A stretch of 64,000 nt of DNA from Olsenella sp. KH3B4 (GTDB lineage Bacteria > Actinomycetota > Coriobacteriia > Coriobacteriales > Atopobiaceae), in NCBI GenBank assembly GCA_900111695.1, contig FOHD01000003.1:62001-126000 (forward strand), read 5' to 3'. Position numbers and translations under genes: made by a program. Positions 14,937-23,444 of this stretch are shown here, piece after piece. Position 1 is the first letter of the stretch. Each line of letters begins with the position of its first letter. Below the pieces are notes generated by a model. That model worked only from the letters and a program-made list of their open reading frames with translations, searched no databases and was not told where the DNA came from.

Positions 14937-15746
14937 ATGGAATACTCAGCTCTCCAGGTGATCTTGGTCTTCATCGTCACGTTCATCGCGGCTATCGACC
15001 AGTTCAGCTTCCTCGAGTCTCTGTATCAGCCGATCGTCACCGGTATGGTGATCGGCCTCATCCTTGGCGACGTGCAGACCGGCCTCATCGTTGGTGGCAC
15101 GTACCAGCTCATGACGATTGGCAACATGCCAATCGGAGGTGCCCAGCCGCCCAACGCGGTTGTCGGCGGCATCATGGCGGCCATTCTGGCAATCACCCTC
15201 AAGCTTGACCCGAACGCTGCTGTCGCTACTGCTATTCCGTTCTCCCTGCTTGGCCAGTACGGCGTCACCCTGATCTTCACGATCATGTCGCCGCTCATGT
15301 CCAAGTGCGACCAGTACGCCGCCGAGGCTAACCCCAAGGGCATCGAGCACATCAACTACCTCTCGATGTGCCTGCTCGGCCTCATCTTTGGCGTCGTTGT
15401 CACCCTGTTCTTCATCGGCGGCCAGGCCGTCGGCTCCGCCGTCGTTGCCGCCATCCCCAAGTGGCTGAGCAATGGCCTCTCCGCTGCCGGTGGCATGATG
15501 CGCTTCGTCGGCTTCGCAATCCTGCTCAAGTTCATGATGAACCGCGACATGTGGGGCTTCTACTTCATGGGCTTTGGCCTCGCGATTATCGTCTCCGGCA
15601 TCTCCAGCCTGGCGACTCCTGCCCTGCTGATCCTGGCCCTCATCGGCTTTGGCTTCGCCTACTGGGACTACCAGCAGAACACCGAGCTCAAGGGTTCCGT
15701 TGCCGTTGCTGCTGACACCGACGGAGGTGAGGAAGATGGCATCTAA
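14937..15746 (+). CDS. PTS mannose-family EIIC (first system)
   Basis: Membrane permease subunit of 269 residues with about seven or eight hydrophobic segments. Family signatures include SLYQPIVTGMVIGLILGDVQTGL and IGGAQPPNAVVGG. The C-terminus is hydrophilic and acidic. The ATG at 14937 follows AAAGGAGGAACAAGG; the open frame begins earlier without an SD. It overlaps the EIID start by 11 bases, so the two membrane subunits are translationally coupled. Confidence 0.93.
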   Translation: MEYSALQVILVFIVTFIAAIDQFSFLESLYQPIVTGMVIGLILGDVQTGLIVGGTYQLMTIGNMPIGGAQPPNAVVGGIMAAILAITLKLDPNAAVATAIPFSLLGQYGVTLIFTIMSPLMSKCDQYAAEANPKGIEHINYLSMCLLGLIFGVVVTLFFIGGQAVGSAVVAAIPKWLSNGLSAAGGMMRFVGFAILLKFMMNRDMWGFYFMGFGLAIIVSGISSLATPALLILALIGFGFAYWDYQQNTELKGSVAVAADTDGGEEDGI

Positions 15747-16836
15747 CGAGACGACTGCTCAGACCGTCAACCGTTTTGAGGGTGTGACTCACTACCAGGA
15801 CCTCACGCCCGCCCCTGATCTGGACCAGAAGACGCTTAACAAGATGGCGTGGCGTTCCTGCTTCCTGCAGGCGTCCTTCAACTACGAGCGCATGCAGTCC
15901 GCAGGCTGGCTCTACTCCATCCTTCCCGGTCTCGAGAAGATTCACGCGGATAACAAGGAAGATCTCGCGCTCTCGATGACCCACAACATGGAGTTCTTCA
16001 ACATCCACCCGTTCCTTGTCACCTTCGCCATGGGCATCATCCTGTCCATGGAGCAGAAGAAGGTTGACATCCCCACCATCCGCGCCGTCCGCGTCTCCCT
16101 CATGGGCCCGCTTGGTGGCATCGGCGACGCCATCTTCTGGATGACGCTTGTGCCTATCCTGGCCGGCATCACCTCGAACATGGCTATCGCAGGGAACGTC
16201 TTTGGCCCCATCCTGTTCCTGATCGTCTTCAACATCATCCAGTTCGCGCTTCGCTTTGGTCTCATGAACTGGTCGTACAAGATGGGCATGAACGCGCTTG
16301 ACTCCCTCATGGAGCACATGAAGGCGTTCACCCGTGCGGCCTCCATCCTCGGCGTCTTCGTCGTTGGCTGCCTCACCGTCACCATGGGTGGCACGCAGAT
16401 CAACCTTACGATCCCCAACGGCACCACGCAGGCCTACGTCGCGCACACCGCGACCGTCCCCACCGAGGACGTGAGCAAGTTCGAGGTCATCTCCAAGGAC
16501 TCCGACGGCACCACGCTCTCCGGCATGGTTGACGCCGCGGGCAACCCGCTGGCCACCACCGACGCAGACGGCAACGCTGTGACCGCTGGCGCCACCGATC
16601 TCGGCAACGGCATGAGCGAGGTCACCTACATGGAGACCGTAACCTCGCCCGTCAACGTCGACATCGCCAAGATCCTCGACAGCATCTGCCCCAAGCTTGT
16701 CCCGCTCGCGCTGGTCATGCTCCTGTACTACCTGTTCTCTAAGAAGAACTTCACCCCCATCAAGGGCATTGTTCTCGTGCTCATCATCGGTATTGTTGGT
16801 GCCGGCTTCGGCATTTGGCCGAGCATCTGGGGCTAA
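15736..16836 (+). CDS. PTS mannose-family EIID with an enlarged extracellular region (first system)
   Basis: Membrane subunit that forms the permease with EIIC. Typical motifs are SFNYERMQSAGWLYSI, HNMEFFNIHPF and SLMGPLGGIGDAIFW. At 366 residues it is about 78 longer than the second EIID in this window (288). Between GCLTVTM and LDSIC there are 96 residues (about 219-307) against 20 in the other protein. The extra stretch is hydrophilic, rich in Thr, Gly and Asp, and lies where EIID exposes its outward-facing loop. C-terminal hydrophobic segments follow. It may shape substrate access or phage/bacteriocin recognition. Confidence 0.92.
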   Translation: MASNETTAQTVNRFEGVTHYQDLTPAPDLDQKTLNKMAWRSCFLQASFNYERMQSAGWLYSILPGLEKIHADNKEDLALSMTHNMEFFNIHPFLVTFAMGIILSMEQKKVDIPTIRAVRVSLMGPLGGIGDAIFWMTLVPILAGITSNMAIAGNVFGPILFLIVFNIIQFALRFGLMNWSYKMGMNALDSLMEHMKAFTRAASILGVFVVGCLTVTMGGTQINLTIPNGTTQAYVAHTATVPTEDVSKFEVISKDSDGTTLSGMVDAAGNPLATTDADGNAVTAGATDLGNGMSEVTYMETVTSPVNVDIAKILDSICPKLVPLALVMLLYYLFSKKNFTPIKGIVLVLIIGIVGAGFGIWPSIWG

Positions 16837-16856
16837 GCCCTACAATGGTCGCGTAC

Positions 16857-16878
16857 CCGGGGCGGCCCGCCGCCCCGG
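16857..16878 (+). other. GC-rich hairpin after EIID
   Basis: CCGGGGCGG and CCGCCCCGG form a perfect 9-bp stem with loop CCCG. A smaller GCCGG/CCGGC hairpin follows at 16881-16894. No U-tract follows either of them. They may stabilise the 3' end of the PTS transcript. Confidence 0.5.
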
Positions 16879-16926
16879 ATGCCGGCCCGCCGGCGCAAAC
16901 GCGCTACAGGCTTTAGTGCAACAGGC

Positions 16927-16961
16927 GGCGCGGGTACGCTTACGCGTGCTCGCGCCTTTTT
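16927..16961 (+). terminator. Strong intrinsic terminator just before the GntR gene
   Basis: A 13-bp stem (GGCGCGGGTACGC with GCGTGCTCGCGCC, two G-U pairs) carries a 4-base loop TTAC and is followed by TTTTT. It ends 15 bases before the GntR start codon, leaving no room for a conventional promoter after it. It may act as an attenuator between the PTS genes and gntR-agaS-nagA. Confidence 0.8.
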
Positions 16962-16976
16962 CAGGACGGTGACGAC

Positions 16977-17705
16977 ATGACTCCCATCTCGCGAAAGCAG
17001 CCGCTCTACGACCAGCTCGTCGACCTTCTCCACGAGAAGATCGAGAACGAGATGGGCCCCGGAGACATGCTCCCGTCCGAACGCGAGCTTTGCGAGACGT
17101 ACGGCCTCTCGCGCACGACCGTGCGGCTGGCCCTTGCAGAGCTCGAGCGCCAGGGGCTCGTGACCAGGCAGCACGGCCGCGGCACCTTCGTGTCCGAGTC
17201 CGTGCGCGAGGCGACGAACCTCATGGGCACGTACAGCTTCACCGAGCAGATGAAGAGCATGGGGAGGGTCCCCACAACAGTGGTGCTCGAGTTCGATACC
17301 AGGGAGGCACCAAAGCACATAGCTGCCTGTCTGGGACTGCGTATAGGCGACCCCGTTATACGCATGAAGCGCCTGCGCGCCGCCGATGGCATCCCCATGA
17401 TGGTCGAGCGCACCTACCTGCCGGCGTCCGAGTTTCTCGGCCTCTCCCGGAGGGACGTGGAGGCACAGCCGCTCTACGACATCATGGAGAAGGTCTACCA
17501 CGCGACTATCCGCGTGGCGGAGGAGGAGTTCTGCGCAAGCGTTGCCCGCAAGGACGACGCGGAGCTTCTCGGCATCGGCGAGGCTGCCCCCGTGCTCAAG
17601 CTCTACCGCACCACCTTCAACGTGAAGAACACGGCCATCGAGTACACCAAGAGCGTTGCTCGAGCCGACCAGTTCAGATACAAGGTCTCACACTATCGGG
17701 GCTAG
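16977..17705 (+). CDS. GntR/HutC-family regulator with UTRA domain (amino-sugar regulator type)
   Basis: 242-residue predicted repressor. The N-terminal winged helix-turn-helix (about residues 8-72) has PLYDQLVDLLHEKIE, MLPSERELCETYGLSRTTVR and RQHGRGTFV. A UTRA effector-binding domain (about 90-235) has ERTYLPASEF and LKLYRTTFN. The architecture matches NagR, DasR and AgaR2, which sense amino-sugar phosphates. It heads agaS-nagA with a 25-bp gap. The TGGT-N4-ACCA sites at 13.2-13.4 kb are likely targets. Confidence 0.9.
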   Translation: MTPISRKQPLYDQLVDLLHEKIENEMGPGDMLPSERELCETYGLSRTTVRLALAELERQGLVTRQHGRGTFVSESVREATNLMGTYSFTEQMKSMGRVPTTVVLEFDTREAPKHIAACLGLRIGDPVIRMKRLRAADGIPMMVERTYLPASEFLGLSRRDVEAQPLYDIMEKVYHATIRVAEEEFCASVARKDDAELLGIGEAAPVLKLYRTTFNVKNTAIEYTKSVARADQFRYKVSHYRG

Positions 17706-17730
17706 GGAAGGCCCCCGAGAGGAGAAGAAC

Positions 17731-18900
17731 ATGTTCGAGAAGGACGAGGCGACGCTCACGTCGATGGGTGCCCAGATCACCACCAAGGAGATCATGCAGC
17801 AGCCGGACCTGTGGGAGGGCACGCTTAAGATCTACGAGGACAACCTCGGGGCCATCGAGGACTATCTCGCCAAGGCACGTGCGCTTGGTGGCGCCCGCCG
17901 CACCCGCGTGATCTTCTGCGGTGCCGGAACCTCGGCGTACGTGAGCGACACGCTCGTGCCGTACCTGCGCCGCGTTGGTGACAACGAGGCCTTCGAGTTT
18001 GCGCCCGTGGCCACGACCGACGTGGTATGCGCCCCCCTCGACTACGTGCGTCCCGAGGACCCTACGGTCATGGTGTCCTTTGCCCGCAGCGGTAACAGCC
18101 CCGAGAGCATGGCCGCCTACGAGCGCGTGGGGCAGGTCGCCAAGGACCTTCTCTACCTCAACGTGACCTGCGCTCCCGAGGGCAGGCTCGCCCAGGAGTC
18201 CAAGGACGACGAGCGCGCTCTCACGCTACTCATCCCGGGCGCGAACGACAAGGGCTTTGCCATGACGGGCAGCTACTCCTGCATGCTGCTCCTCTCGGCG
18301 CTGATCTTTGACCAGGCCTCCATCGAGGACAAACGTGCCTGGGTCGCCCGTGCCGCCAAGATGGGCCGCGATGTGGTTGCCCGCGAGCCCCAGATCAAGG
18401 CGTGGGTAGACCGCGACTTCGACCGCGTGACCTACCTGGGCTCCGCCTCGCTCTCCGGCCTTGCCCGCGAGGGGCAGCTCAAGATCCTGGAGCTCTGCGC
18501 CGGCCGCATCGCGACCTCGTTCGATTCCTCGATGGGCTATCGCCACGGACCCAAGTCCTTTGTCAACGAGAAGACCCTCGTGTTCGACTTCGTGAGCAAC
18601 GATCCCTACACCCGCCAGTACGACCTCGACATCCTGAACGAGATCAAGGGCGACGAGATCGCGCTTGCCACCGTGGGCATCCAGCAGAGCACTGGCAGCG
18701 ACTTTGAGGGCGAGAAATTCTCGTTTGACGGCGACCTGCTCCTCCCCGAGGTCTACCTCGCGCTCCCGTACGTGATGTTCGCGCAGACCGTCGCGATTAA
18801 CGCCTCCGTCAAGGTTGGCAACACCCCCGACACCCCGTCGCCCACCGGTACCGTGAACCGCGTGGTCAAGGGCGTAACCATTCACCCGTTTAGCCTGTAG
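17731..18900 (+). CDS. agaS: SIS-domain sugar isomerase/deaminase, AgaS-like
   Basis: Predicted galactosamine-6-phosphate deaminase/isomerase giving tagatose-6-phosphate and ammonia. The 389-residue product carries two SIS domains. Characteristic segments are FCGAGTSAYVSDTLVPYL, SFARSGNSPESMAA and SSMGYRHGPKSFVNEKT. The ATG at 17731 follows GAGAGGAGAAG; the frame extends upstream into the gntR gene. The family also includes glucosamine-6-phosphate synthase-like isomerases. The tagatose kinase and aldolase in the same region favour the galactosamine assignment. Confidence 0.88.
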   Translation: MFEKDEATLTSMGAQITTKEIMQQPDLWEGTLKIYEDNLGAIEDYLAKARALGGARRTRVIFCGAGTSAYVSDTLVPYLRRVGDNEAFEFAPVATTDVVCAPLDYVRPEDPTVMVSFARSGNSPESMAAYERVGQVAKDLLYLNVTCAPEGRLAQESKDDERALTLLIPGANDKGFAMTGSYSCMLLLSALIFDQASIEDKRAWVARAAKMGRDVVAREPQIKAWVDRDFDRVTYLGSASLSGLAREGQLKILELCAGRIATSFDSSMGYRHGPKSFVNEKTLVFDFVSNDPYTRQYDLDILNEIKGDEIALATVGIQQSTGSDFEGEKFSFDGDLLLPEVYLALPYVMFAQTVAINASVKVGNTPDTPSPTGTVNRVVKGVTIHPFSL

Positions 18901-18982
18901 TCCTGCTTCGGTGTGGGGAGCCTGGGGTATACCTTGGTTAACTTGTCCCCGCACCGAGGGCTTTGCCCTGGAAGGAGAGATC

Positions 18983-20143
18983 ATGGCAACGTATGCGGTT
19001 CATGCCGCTCACTTCGTTCTCCCCGGTAGGCTCACCGGAGAGGGCTACCTCACCATCGTGGACGGCCGCTTCGGCTCCTTCTCGACCGAGAAGCCGGACT
19101 GCGAGATCGTGGACTACGCAGGAGCCTACGTTGGTGCCGGCCTTGTTGACACCCACATCCACGGCTTCCACAACCACGCGACCACCGACATCGACCCCGC
19201 TGGCATCAACGACGCCTCCGTGGCGCTCGCGCAGCGCGGTACCACGGCGTGGCTGCCCACCACGTTCACGGATTCCGTCGAGAACATCGGCAACCAGTGC
19301 GAGACCATCGCGGATGCCGTGGACGCGCGCGACGAGGGCTTTGTTGGCGCTCGCATCCCCGGCATCTTCCTCGAGGGACCCTTCTTCACCGAGAAGCACA
19401 AGGGCGCCCAGAACCCCAAGTACCTCGTGCCCCCCTCGTACGACGTCTTCGAGGAGTGGCAGCGCCGGGCGCGCGGCCTAATCTGCAAGAGCGCGCTTGC
19501 TCCCGAGTACCCCGAGGCGCTCGAGTACATCTCGCGCCTCTCCGCCGAGGGCGTGGTGACCGCACTTGGCCACACCGATGCCACGTACGAGCAGAGCATC
19601 GCTGCCGTCGATGCCGGCGCCACCGTCTTTGTGCACACCTACAACGGCATGCGCGGCCTGCACCAGCGTGAGCCGGGCGTTCTCGGCTGCGCGATGACCA
19701 CGGACGAGACCTATGCGGAGCTCATCTGCGACGGCCACCACGTGCAGCCCGCCGCGTGCGCGGCGCTCGTGCGAGCCAAGGGCTGGGAGCACGTCGTTCT
19801 CATCACCGACTGCCTTGCCTGCGGCGGCATGCCCGAGGGCAACTACATGAGTGGCGGCCTGCCCGTCGTCATGAAGGACGACCTGTGCTACCTGGCCGAC
19901 ATGAGCAGCATCGCCGGCTCGGTGCTCACGCTGGCAAAGGGCGTGAAGAACATGGTCGACTGGGGCATCGTGACGCCCGAGCAGGCCATCCGCATGGGCA
20001 GCGAGGTCGCTGCGCGCTCGGCGGGCGTGGACGACGTCTGCGGCAGCATGCTGCCCGGGCGCAACGCCGACTTTAACGTTTACGCGGCGGACATGTCGCT
20101 TGTGGCGACGTACGTTGGTGGCCAGCTGGTGCCCGTGGCGTAG
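18983..20143 (+). CDS. nagA: N-acetylhexosamine-6-phosphate deacetylase (NagA/AgaA)
   Basis: Zinc amidohydrolase removing acetate from N-acetylgalactosamine- or N-acetylglucosamine-6-phosphate. The 386 residues include the metal motif VDTHIHGF, then GIFLEGPFF, ALGHTDATY, FVHTYNGM and the catalytic aspartate segment VLITDCLACGG. The start follows AAGGAGAGATC. It closes the gntR-agaS-nagA group. The 82-bp gap upstream holds GTGTGGGGA/TCCCCGCAC (18911-18954) and AGGGC/GCCCT hairpins, and a partial operator-like GGTATACC at 18926. Substrate choice between the two amino sugars is not decidable from sequence alone. Confidence 0.92.
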   Translation: MATYAVHAAHFVLPGRLTGEGYLTIVDGRFGSFSTEKPDCEIVDYAGAYVGAGLVDTHIHGFHNHATTDIDPAGINDASVALAQRGTTAWLPTTFTDSVENIGNQCETIADAVDARDEGFVGARIPGIFLEGPFFTEKHKGAQNPKYLVPPSYDVFEEWQRRARGLICKSALAPEYPEALEYISRLSAEGVVTALGHTDATYEQSIAAVDAGATVFVHTYNGMRGLHQREPGVLGCAMTTDETYAELICDGHHVQPAACAALVRAKGWEHVVLITDCLACGGMPEGNYMSGGLPVVMKDDLCYLADMSSIAGSVLTLAKGVKNMVDWGIVTPEQAIRMGSEVAARSAGVDDVCGSMLPGRNADFNVYAADMSLVATYVGGQLVPVA

Positions 20144-20753
20144 AGTTCGCCCGCGGCGGCGATCGGGGCGGGGCGGCGAGGTTTTCTCGTCCCCCGCCGT
20201 CGTCGCGCTGAAGCGGTGGTGGCGCGTTCCCTCTGCGGCGCCGTCCTCCCCGCGGTCCCGTCCCCCCTCGCGCGGCACCGTCCTCCGCGACGGCGGGCTT
20301 GATGTGGGCACGTGCCGTCCCCCGAGCTGGGCCGCCTGGGAAAACTGCGGCTTAATTGCAGCCCGCCAGGAGGGGCCGAGGCCGCTACCTGCGGTTCTTC
20401 TCGGCAGCATCCCCGGCCAACTGCAATTAAGCCGCAGTTTTTGAGGAAAGGGGCGCCCGCGCAACGGAGGCGAGGGGCGCCCGCGCTTCGAGTCGGTCCC
20501 GCCCGTGGCCTCCAGCCCGCACAACCCTCTCGCTGCGGAAAACAGCCAAGGACGCACCTACTATCACATCACCACAGCGGGTGGCCACGGCTCTGTGTGG
20601 GCACGAAAGGCATTAACATTTGACGGAGACCAGGCTTCCCCGGGTACAGTGGTGAGAGGCACTGGCGAGAAGACAGTTGATGCCAGTGCCGAGATGGGAG
20701 ACGCGGGCGTTACCGCCCTGTAGCGCAGGCGGTGCAGAGAAGGCAGGGGAGAC
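20144..20753. other. 610-bp intergenic region with a long palindromic element
   Basis: No convincing gene is present. The left part (to 20340) is extremely GC-rich. The centre carries the inverted repeat at 20341-20441. The right part up to the HAD gene is mixed composition and probably holds its promoter. Confidence 0.6.
20341..20441. repeat. 101-bp palindromic element with 21-bp perfect arms
   Basis: The left arm begins AAAACTGCGGCTTAATTGCA and spans 20341-20361; its exact reverse complement occupies 20421-20441. The 59-base centre is GC-rich and can fold further. The right arm ends in a T-run, so rightward transcripts would form a very large terminator-like hairpin. No transposase-like ORF is inside. 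It could be a mobile palindromic element or a structured RNA. Confidence 0.85.
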
Positions 20754-21572
20754 ATGCCGAGAGACACCAAGCTCATCCTTTGCGACATCGATGGGACGAT
20801 TCTGCCCAAGGGCAATCCCCAGGTCTCCCAGCGCACGATACGGGCCTTCCACGCAGCGCTTGACGCCGGCATTGCCATTGGTCCCGCAAGTGGTCGCGGA
20901 ATCGACTGGATTCCGCCCTTCTTTGGCGGGGACACCGCCTGCTGCGCCACCTGCCTGGCCACCAATGGCCAGCAGGTCTACCTCGGTGGCAAGCTGGTTC
21001 ATGAGGAGCGCCAGCCGCACAATGCGCTCGTGCGTCTGGCGGCAATGCTCGCGGGCGTACCCCATTCCGGGATGCTCTGCTTTGACGGAGGAACGCCGCT
21101 CCTGGTTGCCGGAAGCCGAGAAGACCTTAGGCGCCCCTTTCCCGCCTACGCCGAGAAGTGCGTGCCAGTCGATGCCGTACCGGATGTGGTGGTCAAGGCC
21201 AACGTGTTCGTGGACACGGACGAGGCAGGCACGCGAGATCTTATCGCCCGGGCGGCGCGCGAGGTTCCCGAGCTGGACCTCGACTACGCGCACGCAGGCT
21301 TCTCCAACGTGATGCCCTACGGTTACAACAAGGGTTCCGGAGCGCGCATGCTGTGCGAGCTTCTCGGCATTGACACGGACGAGGTCGTGGTCTTTGGCGA
21401 CGCCGGCAACGACCTGCCGCTCTTCTCGGCGGTTCCCAACTCCGTGGCGGTTGCCAACGCCCAGCCCGAGGCGGCAGCGGCAGCCCGCTGGCACATTGGC
21501 CGCTGCGAGGACGATGCCGTTGCCGCTGCGATCGAAGCCCTTGCCGTCGGCGAGTGGCCCTTCTCGGCGTAG
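20754..21572 (+). CDS. HAD-superfamily phosphatase (Cof type)
   Basis: 272-residue cytosolic phosphatase of the HAD IIB (Cof/YidA) group, usually acting on sugar phosphates or related metabolites. Motif I is LCDIDGTILPKG with the nucleophile aspartate. Motif II is in IGPASGRGID. Motif IV is VVFGDAGNDLPLF near the C-terminus. It follows the amino-sugar cluster but is separated by 610 bp, so a pathway link is speculative. The start at 20754 follows AGGGGAGAC. Confidence 0.88.
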   Translation: MPRDTKLILCDIDGTILPKGNPQVSQRTIRAFHAALDAGIAIGPASGRGIDWIPPFFGGDTACCATCLATNGQQVYLGGKLVHEERQPHNALVRLAAMLAGVPHSGMLCFDGGTPLLVAGSREDLRRPFPAYAEKCVPVDAVPDVVVKANVFVDTDEAGTRDLIARAAREVPELDLDYAHAGFSNVMPYGYNKGSGARMLCELLGIDTDEVVVFGDAGNDLPLFSAVPNSVAVANAQPEAAAAARWHIGRCEDDAVAAAIEALAVGEWPFSA

Positions 21573-21610
21573 AGTCGCCTAAAGAGCCGTTGATAGAGTC
21601 GCCCAACGCG

Positions 21611-21677
21611 CTGTTGAGAAGGATTTCTACATTTTTTGCCTGCTTAGGGCAAATTCTGTCCAAATTCTTCTCAACAG
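21611..21677. repeat. 67-bp inverted repeat downstream of the HAD gene
   Basis: CTGTTGAGAAGGATTT (21611-21626) pairs with AAATTCTTCTCAACAG (21662-21677): 16 bp with one G-U pair. The 35-base loop contains a smaller TTTGCC/GGCAAA stem. It resembles the 20341 element in design but not in sequence. It may serve as terminator or be an extragenic palindrome. Confidence 0.75.
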
Positions 21678-21889
21678 AGACGGCGCGCTGTGCCGGGGAC
21701 CCGTTGGGAAACGGCACGAGCTGTCCCATCCCACTTCGCTTCTGTTAGAAATTCACGGGGCAGAGAAACTCTGACATTCCCTGTGGGAATTCGGCTTCTT
21801 CGCTGTTGCGGGTGGGTGACGAATGTGCGCCCACTCGGTCGGTGGCCATGCTACACGGCTACCATGGCCCCAACGTCACAGGAGGCACC

Positions 21890-23380
21890 ATGGTTGCTGT
21901 CATTCTCGTCCTGGTAGTCATTCTCGCGCTGGTCATTGTCTGCGTTGCCCGTGCGGCGACGCTCAAGCCCACGCTGCCGGCTGGCTCGCCCATCGATGCA
22001 GGCGGCTATCACGCCGGCGACGAGGAGGTCGAGCGCTTCCGCACGCTGCTGCGCATTCCCACCGTTTCGCGCGATGATCCGGCCAAGCTCGATCGCGAGC
22101 CCTTCGACCGCTGGGTGCCTACGCTCCAACGCCTCTACCCGCGCACGTTCCAGACGTTCGAACTCACGCGCATCGACGAGTACGGCATCCTCATGCGCTG
22201 GCCCGGGTGCGACTCGTCGCTGGCGCCCGTGGTGATGATGGCCCACCACGACGTGGTGCCCACCGATGGCCAGGACTGGACGTACCCGCCGTTCGCCGCC
22301 GAGGTCCACGACGGCCAGATCTGGGCGCGCGGGACGCTCGACAACAAGCTCTGCTTCTGCGGCTGCATGGAGGCGTTCGAGCACCTGCTGGCAGAGGGCT
22401 ACATTCCGCCGCGCGACATCTGGTTCTTCTCCTCCTGCTGCGAGGAGACATCCGGTCCCACGGCCGACAATGCCGTGGCCTGGCTGCGCGAGCACAACGT
22501 GCATCCCTGCATGGTCCTCGACGAGGGCGGTGCCGTGGCAACGGGTGTGCCCCTTGGCGTGACCTCGCCCATGGCCATGGTGGGCGTCTCCGAGAAGGGC
22601 CACGTGGACGTCACCGTAACGGCGCACGGGGCGGGCGGGCACGCGTCAGCCCCCTCGAAGAACGATGCCACGCGCCTTCTCGCCCGCGCAACCGAGCGCA
22701 TCTGCGCAAATCCTGGAAAGCCACAGGTGGCAGATGCCGTCACGGCGATGCTCCAGGAGCTTGCGGCCCGCGGCAGCTTTGCCTATCGAATCATCTTTGC
22801 AAACATGTGGCTCTTCCGGCCGCTGGTGGGGCGCATCCTGGCGGCAGGCGCCGAGACCGGCCCCATGGTCCGCTCGACCTACGCGCTCACGCAGCTCGAG
22901 GGGTCACCGGCGAGAAACGTCCTTCCTCCCGTTGCCACGGCCAACCTCAACGTTCGCGTGGCGCCCTTCGAAGACGTGAACGCAGCGCTCGCTCGAGCCC
23001 GTGCGCAGGCGGCCGAGGAGTGCCGGGCGTCCGGCGCCGCCGCAGATGCCGTGAGCGTCGAGGTTGCCGAGAACAGCCTGGTAAACGAGCCCTCGCCCTT
23101 CTCGCCGCACGATGACGCGCAGTTCGACTACATCCGTCGCTGCGTTGCCGGCGTCTATCCCGAGGCAGGCGTCTGCCCCTACGTGCAGACGAGCTGCTCG
23201 GATTCGCGCTCGTTCACCAAGATCTGCGACCACGTATACCGCTTTGCCGCCTTTGTCTACACGCCGGTGGCGCGCGGTCTTATCCACGGTGCCAACGAGC
23301 GTATCCCGGTTGAGGACTACAAGCGTGGCGTGGAGTTCTACGTGGCGTTTGTTCGGGGGCTCGATCAGCTAGACGCATAA
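21890..23380 (+). CDS. M20-family peptidase with N-terminal membrane anchor (carboxypeptidase S-like)
   Basis: Metallopeptidase of 496 residues beginning with a hydrophobic helix (residues 1-22), which suggests membrane attachment. Conserved M20 metal and catalytic residues are in VMMAHHDVVPTDG, the glutamate pair SSCCEETSG, VLDEGGAV and the C-terminal IHGANERIP. A dimerisation lid domain lies between. The ATG at 21890 was chosen for the GGAGG at 21881; the frame starts earlier without an SD. It sits 64 bp before an MFS transporter, possibly co-transcribed. Substrate probably small peptides or N-acyl amino acids. Confidence 0.88.
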   Translation: MVAVILVLVVILALVIVCVARAATLKPTLPAGSPIDAGGYHAGDEEVERFRTLLRIPTVSRDDPAKLDREPFDRWVPTLQRLYPRTFQTFELTRIDEYGILMRWPGCDSSLAPVVMMAHHDVVPTDGQDWTYPPFAAEVHDGQIWARGTLDNKLCFCGCMEAFEHLLAEGYIPPRDIWFFSSCCEETSGPTADNAVAWLREHNVHPCMVLDEGGAVATGVPLGVTSPMAMVGVSEKGHVDVTVTAHGAGGHASAPSKNDATRLLARATERICANPGKPQVADAVTAMLQELAARGSFAYRIIFANMWLFRPLVGRILAAGAETGPMVRSTYALTQLEGSPARNVLPPVATANLNVRVAPFEDVNAALARARAQAAEECRASGAAADAVSVEVAENSLVNEPSPFSPHDDAQFDYIRRCVAGVYPEAGVCPYVQTSCSDSRSFTKICDHVYRFAAFVYTPVARGLIHGANERIPVEDYKRGVEFYVAFVRGLDQLDA

Positions 23381-23444
23381 AGGATGCAACCATATCCCGC
23401 TGCGCTGGCAGCCCCGGCGCGTGGCGAGGACGAGAGGAGCCAAG

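Noticed and set aside
20144..20753. Small coding frames in the 610-bp GC-rich gap
   Set aside because: They overlap the long inverted repeat, lack SDs and encode arginine/proline-rich sequence typical of random GC-rich frames.
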